NCBI RefSeq assembly: GCF_003751445.1
Contig: NZ_RJUU01000001.1
Coordinates: forward strand, 3,725,001 to 3,789,000
Length of the DNA stretch: 64,000 nucleotides
Direction: 5' to 3'
Source: Streptomyces sp. 840.1
Lineage (GTDB): Bacteria; Actinomycetota; Actinomycetes; Streptomycetales; Streptomycetaceae
Below are positions 45,228 to 54,500 of the stretch, in pieces. The first letter of the stretch is position 1, and every line of letters begins with the position of its first letter. Position numbers and translations under genes: made by a program. The notes under the pieces were generated by a model that worked only from the letters and a program-made list of their open reading frames with translations, had not been told where the DNA came from and searched no databases.

Positions 45228-46451
45228 TCAGCGCGAGGTGTCGAACACTTCGTCGCGCGTGGTGGCCAGTGCGCTCTCCAGCGCGCCGCGCAGCACGGGC
45301 CGGTGCGTCACCTCGCCGGCGATCAGCCGGGGCCGGGACGCCGCGAGCTCGGCCAGTTCGGCGGCCACCCGGCCGCGCAGCGGTTCCCCGCCGCGCGAGA
45401 TCAGCTCACCCGAGAGCACGACGACCTCGGGGTCGAGCACGGCGAGCATGGAGGCGAGACCGGTGGCCAGGCCGGTGGCGAACAGATCGAGCAGCCGGCC
45501 CTGCGGCCCGCCCTCGCCCCGCTCCGCGGACTCCGCCGCCCGGCCCACCAGTGCGGCCGCGATCTCGTGGTGGGTGCCCGGACCGCGCACCGCCTCGTCG
45601 TCGATGCCCAGCTCACGGGCTAGCCGGGCGAGCACCTGGGCACCGGCCAGCTCCTGGAAGCCGCCCGAGTTGGCCTTGGTGACCTGCCGGACCAGCGGCG
45701 CGCCCGGCACCGGCAGGAAGCCGACCTCGCCGGCGCCGCCGGTGAAGCCCCGGTGCAGCCGGCCGTTGATGACGAGGGCGGCGCCGAGGCCCTCCTCGTT
45801 CCACAGCAGGACGAAGTCCTCGTGGCCCCGGGCCGCGCCGAGCCGTTGTTCGGCCACCGCGACGAGGTTCACGTCGTTCTCGTACTCCACGGGCATCGGC
45901 AGGAAGGCGGCCAGCTCGTCCAGCAGGGTCGGGGAGTGCCAGCCCGGCAGGTGCGAGGCGTACCGCAGCCTGCCCGTGCCCGGGTCGAAGGCGCCCGGCG
46001 TGCCGATGACGAGCCGGTGCACGTCGGAGCGGGTCAGCCCGGCGTCCTTCACCGCCCCGTCCAGCGCGTCCGCCACCTGGCGCACCACGCTGTCGGCGCG
46101 CCGCCCCGGGGTCCGCAGCTCGAACTCCCCGACCGTCTCACCCGTCACGTCGGCGACGGCGGCGAGGATGCGCTGGGCGTTCACGTCGAGCCCGGCCACA
46201 TGCGCGGCCGAGGCGTTGACGGTGTACAGCTGTGCGTTGGGGCCGGGGCGCCCGGCCGCGGTCCCGGTGGCGACGACCAGGCCGGCCGCCTCCAGCCGGG
46301 CGAGCAGCTGGGAGGCGGTGGGCTTGGACAGGCCCGTCAGCTTCCCGATCCTGGTCCGCGAGAGGGGTCCGTGCTCCAGCAGCAGGTCGAGGGCGGCCCG
46401 GTCGTTCATGGCCCGCAGAACGCGGGGGGTACCCGGCGTGGTTCCGGCCAT
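45228..46451 (-). CDS. csnR: ROK-family repressor (CsnR-like)
   Basis: A 407-residue regulator with an N-terminal winged helix (LLLEHGPLSRTRIGKLTGLS, KPTASQLLARLEAAGLV) and a ROK sugar-binding domain. VAGLDVNAQRILAAVADV, GTPGAFDPGTGRLRY and NEEGLGAALVINGRLHRGF are ROK motifs; the zinc-binding Cys cluster of ROK kinases is absent. In S. lividans CsnR represses the csn operon and chitosanase until chito-oligosaccharides enter. Gene order here matches that operon. ATG 46451 is preferred to GTG 46457. A palindrome between promoter and start suggests autoregulation. Confidence 0.87.
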   Translation of the reverse strand: MAGTTPGTPRVLRAMNDRAALDLLLEHGPLSRTRIGKLTGLSKPTASQLLARLEAAGLVVATGTAAGRPGPNAQLYTVNASAAHVAGLDVNAQRILAAVADVTGETVGEFELRTPGRRADSVVRQVADALDGAVKDAGLTRSDVHRLVIGTPGAFDPGTGRLRYASHLPGWHSPTLLDELAAFLPMPVEYENDVNLVAVAEQRLGAARGHEDFVLLWNEEGLGAALVINGRLHRGFTGGAGEVGFLPVPGAPLVRQVTKANSGGFQELAGAQVLARLARELGIDDEAVRGPGTHHEIAAALVGRAAESAERGEGGPQGRLLDLFATGLATGLASMLAVLDPEVVVLSGELISRGGEPLRGRVAAELAELAASRPRLIAGEVTHRPVLRGALESALATTRDEVFDTSR

Positions 46452-46473
46452 GATCACTGCACCTGCCCTCTGT

Positions 46474-46488
46474 TAGGAAAGTTTCCTA
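46474..46488. promoter_or_regulatory. CsnR-type operator palindrome
   Basis: TAGGAAA-G-TTTCCTA is a perfect 15-bp palindrome, containing the GAAAGTTTC core remembered for CsnR sites. It lies about +12 to +26 from the predicted transcription start and 22 bases before the csnR ATG, suited to autorepression. Confidence 0.7.
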
Positions 46489-46500
46489 TTCGGTGAGAGG

Positions 46501-46530
46501 ACCGTAGGGCGCACGTCACCTGGGCGTCAA
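46501..46530 (-). promoter_or_regulatory. Predicted csn operon promoter
   Basis: On the minus strand TTGACG (46525-46530) and TACGGT (46501-46506) are 18 bases apart. The layout is the same as at the rhamnose operon, with the operator directly downstream of the expected start. Confidence 0.5.
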
Positions 46531-46701
46531 TGGTCTGCACCGCTGTGGCAACCAAAGCGTTACCTGGGCGGTGGCGGGCGACGCCCCCGGCGGTCCGGTG
46601 CCCCACCGGCACCCCGCCGGGGTGCATTCCCAACAGGGCAGCCGGTGAACCGATTTGGCCCGTATCCATCGCACGCGGGCCACCCGGCCGGGGAACGGCG
46701 G

Positions 46702-46732
46702 GGGGCGCCCCGCAGAACTCGCGGGGCGCCCC
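46702..46732 (-). terminator. Hairpin terminator after mscS
   Basis: A perfect 12-bp stem GGGGCGCCCCGC with a 7-base loop, 25 bases downstream of the mscS stop. Apart from this, the csn promoter and the operator, the 46452-46757 gap holds nothing I recognise. Confidence 0.7.
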
Positions 46733-46757
46733 TGACCGTGCGGCGTGCGGCCGCCCG

Positions 46758-47825
46758 CTACTTGGAGATGTTCGGGGGCTGCACGATCGGGGTAGCCGCC
46801 AGCGACTGCGGCGAGGTGGCCGAGGCGTACGCCGAGGGGGCGGCCATCCCGGCCGTCGGGTCGGCGGCCGAGGCCTCGGCCGCCTGCGCCGGGATCTCGC
46901 CGATCATCCGGATGCCCGCCTCGTCGAAGGCGCGCTTGATCCGCCAGCGCAGCTCGCGCTCCACGCCCAGGGCCTGGCCCGGCATCGTCTTGGCGGTGAC
47001 CCGGACCGTCATCGAGTCCAGCAGCACCGTGTCCAGGCCCAGGATCTCCACCGGACCCCACAGACGCTCGGTCCACGGGTCCTCCTTGGCCATCTGCTGG
47101 GCGGCCTCGGTGATGACCGTACCGACCTGTTCCAGGTCCTCGGTGGGGCGCACCATCACATCGACGCCCGCGGTGGACCAGCCCTGGCTGAGGTTGCCGA
47201 TCCGCTTCACCTCGCCGTTGCGGACGTACCAGATCGCACCGTTGTCGCCGCGCAGCTTGGTCACCCGCAGGCCGACCTCGATGACCTCGCCGGAGGCGAC
47301 GCCCGCGTCGATGGTGTCGCCGACGCCGTACTGGTCCTCCAGGATCATGAAGACGCCGGAGAGGAAGTCGGTGACCAGGTTGCGGGCACCGAAGCCGAGC
47401 GCCACCCCGGCGACCCCGGCGGAGGCCAGCAGCGGGGCCAGGTTGATCTGGAAGGCGCCCAGGATCATCAGGGCGGCGGTGCCGAGGATCAGGAACGAGG
47501 CCACCGAACGGAGTACCGAGCCGATCGCCTCCGAGCGCTGGCGGCGGCGCTCCGCGTTGACCAGCAGACCGCCCAGCGCCGTGCCCTCCACCGCCTGGGC
47601 GCTGCGGTTCATACGTTCGATGAGCTTGGTCAGAGCACGGCGGATCGCTATGCGCAACACGATCGCGATGGCGGCGATGAGCACGATCCGCAGACCGGTG
47701 TTCAGCCAGGTGGACCAGTTCTGCTCCACCCAGCCCGCGGCGTTGCCTGCCTGCTTGGCGGCTTCGTCCAGCGAGCCCCCGGGCTCGGGAGACTGTGCTG
47801 CGGCCAACAGGGCGGACAGGGGCAC
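46758..47825 (-). CDS. mscS: Small-conductance mechanosensitive channel (MscS family)
   Basis: A 355-residue MscS-family channel that releases osmolytes on hypo-osmotic shock. Membrane helices lie near residues 40-60 and 95-115. The pore helix follows in APLLASAGVAGVALGFGARN with VTDFLSGVFMILEDQYGVGD, the family signature, and then the cytosolic beta domain (GEVIEVGLRVTKLRGDNGAI). GTG 47825 lies behind GGAGG, so longer in-frame versions are rejected. It stands alone and is divergent from the HNH gene. Confidence 0.92.
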   Translation of the reverse strand: MPLSALLAAAQSPEPGGSLDEAAKQAGNAAGWVEQNWSTWLNTGLRIVLIAAIAIVLRIAIRRALTKLIERMNRSAQAVEGTALGGLLVNAERRRQRSEAIGSVLRSVASFLILGTAALMILGAFQINLAPLLASAGVAGVALGFGARNLVTDFLSGVFMILEDQYGVGDTIDAGVASGEVIEVGLRVTKLRGDNGAIWYVRNGEVKRIGNLSQGWSTAGVDVMVRPTEDLEQVGTVITEAAQQMAKEDPWTERLWGPVEILGLDTVLLDSMTVRVTAKTMPGQALGVERELRWRIKRAFDEAGIRMIGEIPAQAAEASAADPTAGMAAPSAYASATSPQSLAATPIVQPPNISK

Positions 47826-48179
47826 GGCGAAACCTCCAGGTGGGCGAGCGCTGACCAACCACACTAACGGGGCATCGGGCGTGCTCCGTTGCCGTGATCC
47901 GGGGGAGAGACGCGTCTCACCCGGGGATATGGAGCAGGTAAGGGACCCGGCCGGCAGTACCGCGTGTGGCCGATCGCACATCGGGCGCGGCGGTGGGCGG
48001 CAGGGCCCCGAAGCGCCTGTTCCGGTGCGTTCGTGTCGTACGGACGGTGCGGGCGGAGGAAAAACCCTTCCGGCCCGTTACCCGGCCGTGGTGGCGCTTT
48101 GACCAGGCAGGAGGGGAGACTGAGATCGGATCGTCCCGGCGCGAGCCACGCGCCGCCGGCGTACAAGGAGGCATCAACC
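47826..48179. other. Divergent intergenic region, mscS / HNH gene
   Basis: This 354-bp region must hold promoters for both genes. GAGACGCGTCTC at 47907-47918 is a perfect 12-bp palindrome of unknown meaning. No additional gene is visible. Confidence 0.4.
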
Positions 48180-48716
48180 GTGCCGCATGTCCTGGTTCTC
48201 AACGCGTCGTACGAGCCGCTCGGCGTCGTACCGCTCCGCCGCGCGCTCGTCCTCGTCCTGGAGAACAAGGCCATCTGCCTCGAGGAATCCGGCGCCTTCA
48301 TGCACAGTGCCACCCGTGCCGTCCCGGCCCCCAGCGTCGTCCGCCTGAAGCGGTTCGTGCGCGTCCCCTACCGGGGGCCCGTCCCGCTGACCCGCCGGGC
48401 ACTCTTCGCCAGGGACGGCGGGCGCTGCATGTACTGCGGCGCCGCCGCGACCAGCGTCGACCACGTCATCCCGCGCAGCCGGGGCGGACAGCACGCCTGG
48501 GAGAACGTGGTGGCGGCCTGCCGCCGCTGCAACCACGTCAAGGCCGACCGGCATCTGCCCGAGCTCGGCTGGCGGCTCCACCAGCCGCCCGCCCCGCCGA
48601 CCGGGCTCGCCTGGCGGATCATCGGCACGGGCCACCGCGATCCGCGCTGGCTGCCCTATCTGCAGCCGTTCGGGGCGGACGACGCGATGGCCCGGATCGA
48701 TGGCATCTCCGCCTGA
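48180..48716 (+). CDS. HNH-family endonuclease
   Basis: A 178-residue protein with a C-terminal HNH nuclease fold. CMYCGAAATSVDHVIPRSRG gives the first Cys pair and the catalytic His, and ENVVAACRRCNHVKADR gives the second Cys pair and conserved Asn-His. The N-terminal part (VLVLNASYEPLGVVPLRRAL) is typical of a widespread actinobacterial and cyanobacterial HNH group. It should cut or nick DNA using a metal ion; its biological role is unknown. It has no methyltransferase or other defence partner beside it. GTG 48180 follows a strong AAGGAGG. Confidence 0.9.
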   Translation: MPHVLVLNASYEPLGVVPLRRALVLVLENKAICLEESGAFMHSATRAVPAPSVVRLKRFVRVPYRGPVPLTRRALFARDGGRCMYCGAAATSVDHVIPRSRGGQHAWENVVAACRRCNHVKADRHLPELGWRLHQPPAPPTGLAWRIIGTGHRDPRWLPYLQPFGADDAMARIDGISA

Positions 48717-48783
48717 GCGCCCTGCCCGACCTGTCGGCAACCCACCCCATGGCAGCCCTGCGACACCACCTAACGAAGCCCCA

Positions 48784-50127
48784 CTAGGTGAACCGCAGCT
48801 CCGCGGGGTGCGCCATGCGCCGCAGCAGCGGCAGTGACGTCGCGGCGGCCAGCAGGCAGGCGGCGTACACCCCCACGGGCACCAGGAGCGGGAGCATCGA
48901 CGGGAAGCTGTCCGGGGTGACGACGACGGCGTACGCGAGGTGCACCGTCATGCCGCCGACGCCCGCCAGCAGTGTCGCAGGGGCCAGCGGGAGCGCGGTC
49001 TCCAGCAAGAGGGCCCTGGTCAGCACCGCTCGCGGCACCCCGGCCGCGGCCTGGGCGGCCAGCCCCCTGCGGCGGGTGGCGAGGGACTCCGCGGCGCCCA
49101 CGGCCAGCCCGCAGAGGCCGACGAACAGGGCGACCAGGACGGCGGCCCCGGTCAGGTCGAGACCGGTGGTGTAGAAGTCGAGGTCAGCGCTTGAGTAGCC
49201 GCCCCGCTCGCGCAGCGCGGCGAGTATGACCTCCCGGACTCCCACGAAGCCCGTGCCGACGACGGTCACCAGGAGCAGTGCGGCGTGGGCACGCGCTGCG
49301 GCCCACGGGTCCTCCCGCAGCCGGCTCGCGGCGATCAGCACCGCGGGGCTCCTCGCACCGGCCGTCAGGCGGCGGCCCATGAAGGCGGCCGAGGCCCCGG
49401 CTGCCCAGAGCGCGCCCGCCGAGAAGAGGAGCACCAGGAGGAGCACCAGCGGCGCGAACGTGTCGCCGCCGGAGCTGCCGTCCGAGCGCCGGAGGACGGC
49501 GGCCGCCGCGGCCACCCCGATGGCCGGGAGCGCGAACGCGAGGGACGTCCGCCGGTCCGGCCGGTGCCCCGTCCGGCGCAGCCGGCCGAGCGGTTCCGCG
49601 ATCACCTTGCGCAGCGCGAACCCGCTCACCAGCGCGGCGACCGCCGGCACGGCAACCACGACCACCACGAAGCCCGCCCAGGCCCCGGGCGGCGGCGTAC
49701 GGCCGGAGCCGGCGAGAACCGCGGCGAACACGGCGAAGCCGGCGACCGCGCCCACCAGGCACGCGGGAGCGGTCTCCAGGGCGGCGATGCGCCGCACCTG
49801 CCGGGGCGACGCCCCGGCGAGCCGCAGCGCCGCCATCCGCCGGTCCCGGTGGACGGCGCCGAGCCGGGCGCACTGGCCCAGGAAGCCGAAGACGGGGATG
49901 AGCAGGAGCAGGAGCGTGGCCACCACGCCGGTTCGCTGGCCGGGCTGGTTCAGCAGGCCGTGTCCGAACGCGATGGACGCCTGCCCCGAGACCGCGGACA
50001 CCGTGACCGCCGCGAGTGCCAGGCCCGTGGCGAGCAGCGCGCCGGCCGCGGTGAGCGCGATCCGCCACCACTCGCGGCGGTCCGAACCGCGGGTCAGGGT
50101 CCAGGCGATGCGTGCGTCAGTCCTCAT
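48784..50127 (-). CDS. FtsX-type ABC permease
   Basis: A 447-residue membrane protein with about eight helices in two FtsX-like halves: RMAALRLAGASPRQVRRIAA after the second helix and RRRGLAAQAAAGVPRAVLTR in the second half. Unlike the giant permeases at 21679-27697, it lacks large extracytoplasmic domains, so it resembles peptide-antibiotic-resistance or export permeases of the BceB/YtrF kind. It is the last gene of a PadR-ATPase-permease operon and overlaps the ATPase end by 11 bases. The substrate is unknown. Confidence 0.85.
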   Translation of the reverse strand: MRTDARIAWTLTRGSDRREWWRIALTAAGALLATGLALAAVTVSAVSGQASIAFGHGLLNQPGQRTGVVATLLLLLIPVFGFLGQCARLGAVHRDRRMAALRLAGASPRQVRRIAALETAPACLVGAVAGFAVFAAVLAGSGRTPPPGAWAGFVVVVVAVPAVAALVSGFALRKVIAEPLGRLRRTGHRPDRRTSLAFALPAIGVAAAAAVLRRSDGSSGGDTFAPLVLLLVLLFSAGALWAAGASAAFMGRRLTAGARSPAVLIAASRLREDPWAAARAHAALLLVTVVGTGFVGVREVILAALRERGGYSSADLDFYTTGLDLTGAAVLVALFVGLCGLAVGAAESLATRRRGLAAQAAAGVPRAVLTRALLLETALPLAPATLLAGVGGMTVHLAYAVVVTPDSFPSMLPLLVPVGVYAACLLAAATSLPLLRRMAHPAELRFT

Positions 50128-50854
50128 GGCGGGCCGCCTCCTGGATGGTGAACCGCGTCGCGGACGAGTGGACGGCCCCGTCGCGCAGCCACACCTCCCG
50201 GTCCGCGTACGCGGCGATCTGCGCGTCGTGCGTGATGAGCAGGACCGCGGTGCCGGACTCGCGGGAGGCGTGCACCAGAGCGGTCATCACCTGTTCGCCG
50301 GAGAGGGAGTCGAGGGCGCCGGTCGGCTCGTCCGCGAAGACGGCCTTCGGCCCGGTGATCAACGCCCGTGCCAGGGCGATCCGCTGGCTCTGCCCGCCGC
50401 TCAGCTCGCCGGGCCGCAGCTCGGCCTGGCCGCGTACGCCGAAGCGTTCCAGCCAGGAGTCCGCCTGCCGCCGCGCCTCGGCGCGGCCGGCTCCCGCGAG
50501 CAGGAGCGGCAGGGCCACGTTGTCGAGCGCGGTGAGTTCGGGGATCAGCTGCCCGAACTGGAACACCACGCCGAAGTCGGTACGCCGCAGCTCGCTGAGG
50601 CGCGCCTCGGACAGCTCGCCGAGGTGCTCCCCGGCGTAGGTGACCGTGCCTGCGTCGGGGCGGACGATGCCCGCGAGGCAGTGCAGCAGCGTGGACTTGC
50701 CGCTGCCGCTGGTACCGGTGACGGCGAGGATCTCACCGGCGTGGAGTTCGACCGAGGCGCCGCGCAGCGCCTCCGTGCGTCCGTACCGTTTCGTCAGGCC
50801 GGTGGCGGTGATCAGTGGGGCCGACGACGTGGGCCGGTCGGCTCGGGTACTCAT
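50117..50854 (-). CDS. ABC transporter ATP-binding protein
   Basis: A 245-residue ATPase of the MacB/LolD class. It has Walker A GTSGSGKST near residue 42, Q-loop FGVVFQFGQL, signature ELSGGQSQRIALARALI and Walker B AVFADEPTGALDSL. It energises the FtsX-type permease encoded downstream. ATG 50854 overlaps the padR stop (ATGA), and GGAGG lies ten bases upstream. Regulation is presumably through the PadR protein of the same operon. Confidence 0.9.
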   Translation of the reverse strand: MSTRADRPTSSAPLITATGLTKRYGRTEALRGASVELHAGEILAVTGTSGSGKSTLLHCLAGIVRPDAGTVTYAGEHLGELSEARLSELRRTDFGVVFQFGQLIPELTALDNVALPLLLAGAGRAEARRQADSWLERFGVRGQAELRPGELSGGQSQRIALARALITGPKAVFADEPTGALDSLSGEQVMTALVHASRESGTAVLLITHDAQIAAYADREVWLRDGAVHSSATRFTIQEAARHED

Positions 50855-51408
50855 GTCGGCTGGACCTCCGCGGTCAGAGTGGCGAGACGGGTCGCCGTGG
50901 TGGCCATCCACCGGACATCGGCGTCCAGGTGGTTCAGGGCGTAGTCGGCCGAGAGCACCGTGCTGAGGCCGGCCCCGGGGGTGGTCTTGAGCTTGGTCAG
51001 TTCGTGCATCCGCGCCATGTGGGCGGCGCGCTGGGCCTGGAGGTAGCCGGCCGCGTCAGCGGTGCGGTCACCACCGGCGGCCGCCGCGACGAGGATCGAG
51101 GTGACGACCTTGGCGAAGATCTCGTTCGTCACGAAGGGCGCGGGCGGCGCGGTCTCGCCCGCCCACCGGGCGAGTTCGCGTGCGCCTTCGTCCGTGGAGC
51201 GGTAGAGGGTGCGCTCGGGACCGCCGTCGGAATCGGTGCCCTCGACCGCCGCCAGTTCGTCCCGCACCAGGCGTTGCAGGGTCGTGTAGACCTGGCCGTA
51301 CGCCAGGGGGCGGGCCTGCGGGAAGAGTTCGTCGTACCGCCGTTTCAGTTCGTAACCGTGGTTGGAACCCCCGGCAAGCAGCCCGAGGAGTACGTGACGG
51401 ATGCTCAT
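50851..51408 (-). CDS. PadR-family transcriptional regulator
   Basis: A 185-residue PadR regulator. The winged helix spans about residues 1-80 (MSIRHVLLGLLAGGSNHGYE, then GQVYTTLQRLVRDELAAVEG), and a helical C-terminal dimerisation region follows. It heads an operon with an ABC ATPase and FtsX permease, a frequent arrangement for ligand-induced export of antimicrobial compounds. ATG 51408 has no Shine-Dalgarno and lies one or two bases from the start predicted from a TATAGT -10 element, so the mRNA may be leaderless. An inverted repeat covers the promoter spacer. Confidence 0.88.
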   Translation of the reverse strand: MSIRHVLLGLLAGGSNHGYELKRRYDELFPQARPLAYGQVYTTLQRLVRDELAAVEGTDSDGGPERTLYRSTDEGARELARWAGETAPPAPFVTNEIFAKVVTSILVAAAAGGDRTADAAGYLQAQRAAHMARMHELTKLKTTPGAGLSTVLSADYALNHLDADVRWMATTATRLATLTAEVQPT

Positions 51409-51415
51409 GGCGGCG

Positions 51416-51446
51416 ACTATATACTCAATATATGTACTGAGTGAAT
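51416..51446 (-). promoter_or_regulatory. padR promoter with overlapping operator
   Basis: TATAGT (51416-51421, minus) is a good -10; TTCACT is a possible -35 with an 18-base spacer. The inverted repeat ACTCA-N10-TGAGT at 51423-51442 occupies the spacer. Binding would block RNA polymerase directly. Confidence 0.45.
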
Positions 51447-51523
51447 AGTGGGACACGAGGCACCTCGGGAGGTGCTGCGGAGGGGGGTGTGCGGCGTGGA
51501 CTCCCGGCCGCTCAGGGGGAGTT

Positions 51524-51548
51524 GCCCAGGGCGCGGCGCCCTGCGGGC
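51524..51548 (-). terminator. Hairpin terminator after glucosaminidase gene
   Basis: A 7-bp stem CAGGGCG/CGCCCTG with a 3-base loop, extended by an outer GCCC/GGGC pairing, just after the minus-strand stop at 51553. Confidence 0.55.
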
Positions 51549-51552
51549 GGAG

Positions 51553-54500
51553 CTACTCGGCCACGGCGTACGCCTGGACCGACCAGAGCGAGTAGCCGTA
51601 CTCGGTGGCCCGTCCGTCGCCCTGGACCCGGATGAACCGGGTGTCCTTCTCGTCCATCCGGACCGCCTCGTGCCCGCCGCGGCCGTTGCGGACGGTGGCC
51701 GCGGTGCGCCAGGTGCGGCCGTCCGCCGAGACCTGTACGCGGTAGCCGGAGGCGTACGCGTCCTGCCAGTCCAGGACCACCTGTCCGACCCGGGCCGGGG
51801 CGGACAGCTCGGCCTGCCACCAGGCGTCGTCCTCGGCCGGGGACGACCAGCGGGTCTCCGGGGCGCCGTCCGACGCGGCGGCGGCGGGGAAGTCCGGGGT
51901 CTCGTCGCCCGAGGAGGAGGCGGTGGCCGTGCGCAGCAGATCGGGGCCCGCGGTGCGCGGGAAGGCCCGGACGGTCAGGGTGGTCTCCTCGGCGCCGAAG
52001 GAGAACGGCACCTCGTACTCGCCCGCCGGGGTGTCCGCGGGCACGGTGATCTCCACGGGCACGTCCGTGCGGGAGCCGCGCTGGACGGTCGTCTGCTTGG
52101 GAAGCCGCACCTTGATGCCCTTGGGGGCCTTCGCCTTGAGCGCGCCCTTCACCTCGGCCGGACGGCCGGGCGAGAGCCGCGCCTCGACCCGCTGCGGCCT
52201 GCCGCCGATCTCCGCGTCCGTCTCGCCGTGCGCGAGGTCGAGGCGGGCGGCGGGCTCGTCGCCGAACCACGGCACCAGCGAGCGCACCCGGGGTGCCGTC
52301 CCGGCGGACGGGGCCGCGCCCGCGAGCGGAGGGATGATCAGGGGCGGTGCGCCGGTGACCGACGGGGTGGCGGTCGGCCAGCTGATCCGGACCGCGTCGG
52401 CCCGCAGGCCCCGGCCCCCGGTCTGGGTCCAGCCGCTCGACGAGAGCGGGCCAAGGCTGTGCCAGCCCTCGCCGGGTACGTGCGCCTGGACCGTCGCGTC
52501 CGCCGGGGTGGCGCCGCCGCCCGGCACGGCCGTCGCGGTGACGGCCTCCAGCGGACGGACCCGGTCCAGACGGACCGTGTAACTGCCCTGCGCCTCGGTC
52601 ACCGTGCCGTTGTCGCGGTCCGTCCCGGTCCAGGCGTCGGCCTCCTTGCGCGCCCGGTCCAGGAACGGGCCGAGTACCCCCTTGCCGACCGTCGCGCCGC
52701 TCGCCTTCACGGACCTGCTCACCGGCTCCAGGGCCAGCGACGCCCGCCAGGCGGCCGGCCCGTCCTCGCGGGCCTGGGCCTGGAGCAGATCGACGGCCAG
52801 CTCACCGGCCCTGCCGTACCGGGACAGCTGCTCGGTCCACGGCCGCACCTCGTCGTCGAGCCGCCCGTCGGCCAGTCCGGCCAGCCGCTGCGGGGTCTCG
52901 CGCATCACGGTGAACGCGGCACGCAGCCGGGTCGCCGCCTTGTCGCGCGCCCCGGCGTCCGTACCGCCGCGAGCCTTCCAGAACGCGGCGAGCAGCGGCT
53001 TCAGGTACGCCGACTCGTCGCCGCCCAGCACGGAGGCCGCGCTGTTCCCGGCCAGCGCGCGCAGCGCGTCCCGGCTGCCGGGGTCCGCGCCCGCGAGGTC
53101 GTCGATGGCCGCCTGCCAGGACTCCTGCGGCTGGTACCCCTTCGGGTTCCAGGCGAAGTCGGCGGCGGTGAACAGCGGGATCCGGGAGGCGGACGGCTGC
53201 TCCATGGCGTTGGCCAGCAGCGCCGCCGAGCCGATGGCGACCGCCGGGTCGCGGCCGGTGTACGGACCGAGGAAGATCCGGTCCTGCGCGTAGTCGTTGA
53301 CCGGGTAGTTGTCCATCGTGACCAGCGGATGGCGGAACGTGGCGCGCGCACCGGCCAGTTCGCCGCCGGTGATGGTCCTGGGCACCACGCCGACGCCGGT
53401 CCAGGCGACCTGCACCCGGTCGTCGAGCTCCCTGGCGAGCGCCGTGCGGTAGTCGGTCGCCCCGTCCTGGTAGAACTCCGTCGGCATCATCGACAGCGGC
53501 TGCGAGCCCGGATGGCGGTCCGCGAGGTGCTGGGCGACCGCGCTCACGACGCGGGCCTGCGCCCTGGCCGCCGCCTCGGGACCGTCACCGAAGGCGTCGG
53601 CGTCGGCCGAGCAGTGCCATTCGCTGTAGCTGACGTCCTGGAACTGCACCTGGAAGGCCCGCACCCCCAGGGCCCACATCGCGTCGACCTTCCTGGTCAG
53701 CGCCTTCACATCGCGGTCCGACGAGAGGCACATCGACTGGCCGGGCGCCACGGCCCAGCCGAGCGTCACGTGTTCGGCCCCGGCCCGCTCGGCCAGCGCG
53801 CGGAAGTCGGCGCGCCGGTCGGCGGGGTACGGGTCGCGCCAGCGGGCCTGCCGGTAGGGGTCGTCGCCCGCCGCGTAGAGGTACCGGTTCTGCTTCGTGC
53901 GCCCCATGAAGCCGAGCTGGGACAGGCGTTCGGCCTGGGTCCAGGGCTGCCCGTAGAAGCCCTCGGTCATCCCGCGCACGGCACTGGAGGGCCAGTCGCG
54001 GACGGTGGCCCCGGCGACGGTGCCGCCCCGGATCAGCTGACGCAGGGTCTGCACCGCGTGGAACAGCCCGTCTTCGCCCAGGCCGTCCACGGCGACGGTG
54101 TCGCGGCCGGCGGCGTGGCCGGCCGCGATCCGGTAGCCGCCGGCGGGCAGATCGCCCCGGTCGGGGGCGCGCAGTGTGCGCAGTGCGTCCAGGGCCCCGT
54201 TGCCGCCGAACCTGATGACGGGGCCCCGCCCCGGCAGACTCTCGTGGACGGTCCGCACACCCGCGTCGCGCAGGACCTGGCGGAGCGCGGCGACGGCGTA
54301 CGGGTCGGCCTGCGCATCGGCCACGAGCGTGACCTCGCCGGACAGGGGCACCGAGGAGCCGGAGGCCTTGATGCTCTGCGGCCGGGGCCACACGGCGGGC
54401 AGCGCGCCCTCGTCCGCGCGGTCGGGGGTGTCGGCGACGGATGTTCCGGGCGTTCCGGGCGGTACGGGAGCGGCGAAGGCGGCCGGGGCTCCGGTGGAGA

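Noticed and set aside
48180..48716. HNH nuclease as part of a phage-defence system
   Set aside because: It has no methyltransferase, helicase or toxin partner and belongs to a widespread housekeeping-like group next to mscS.
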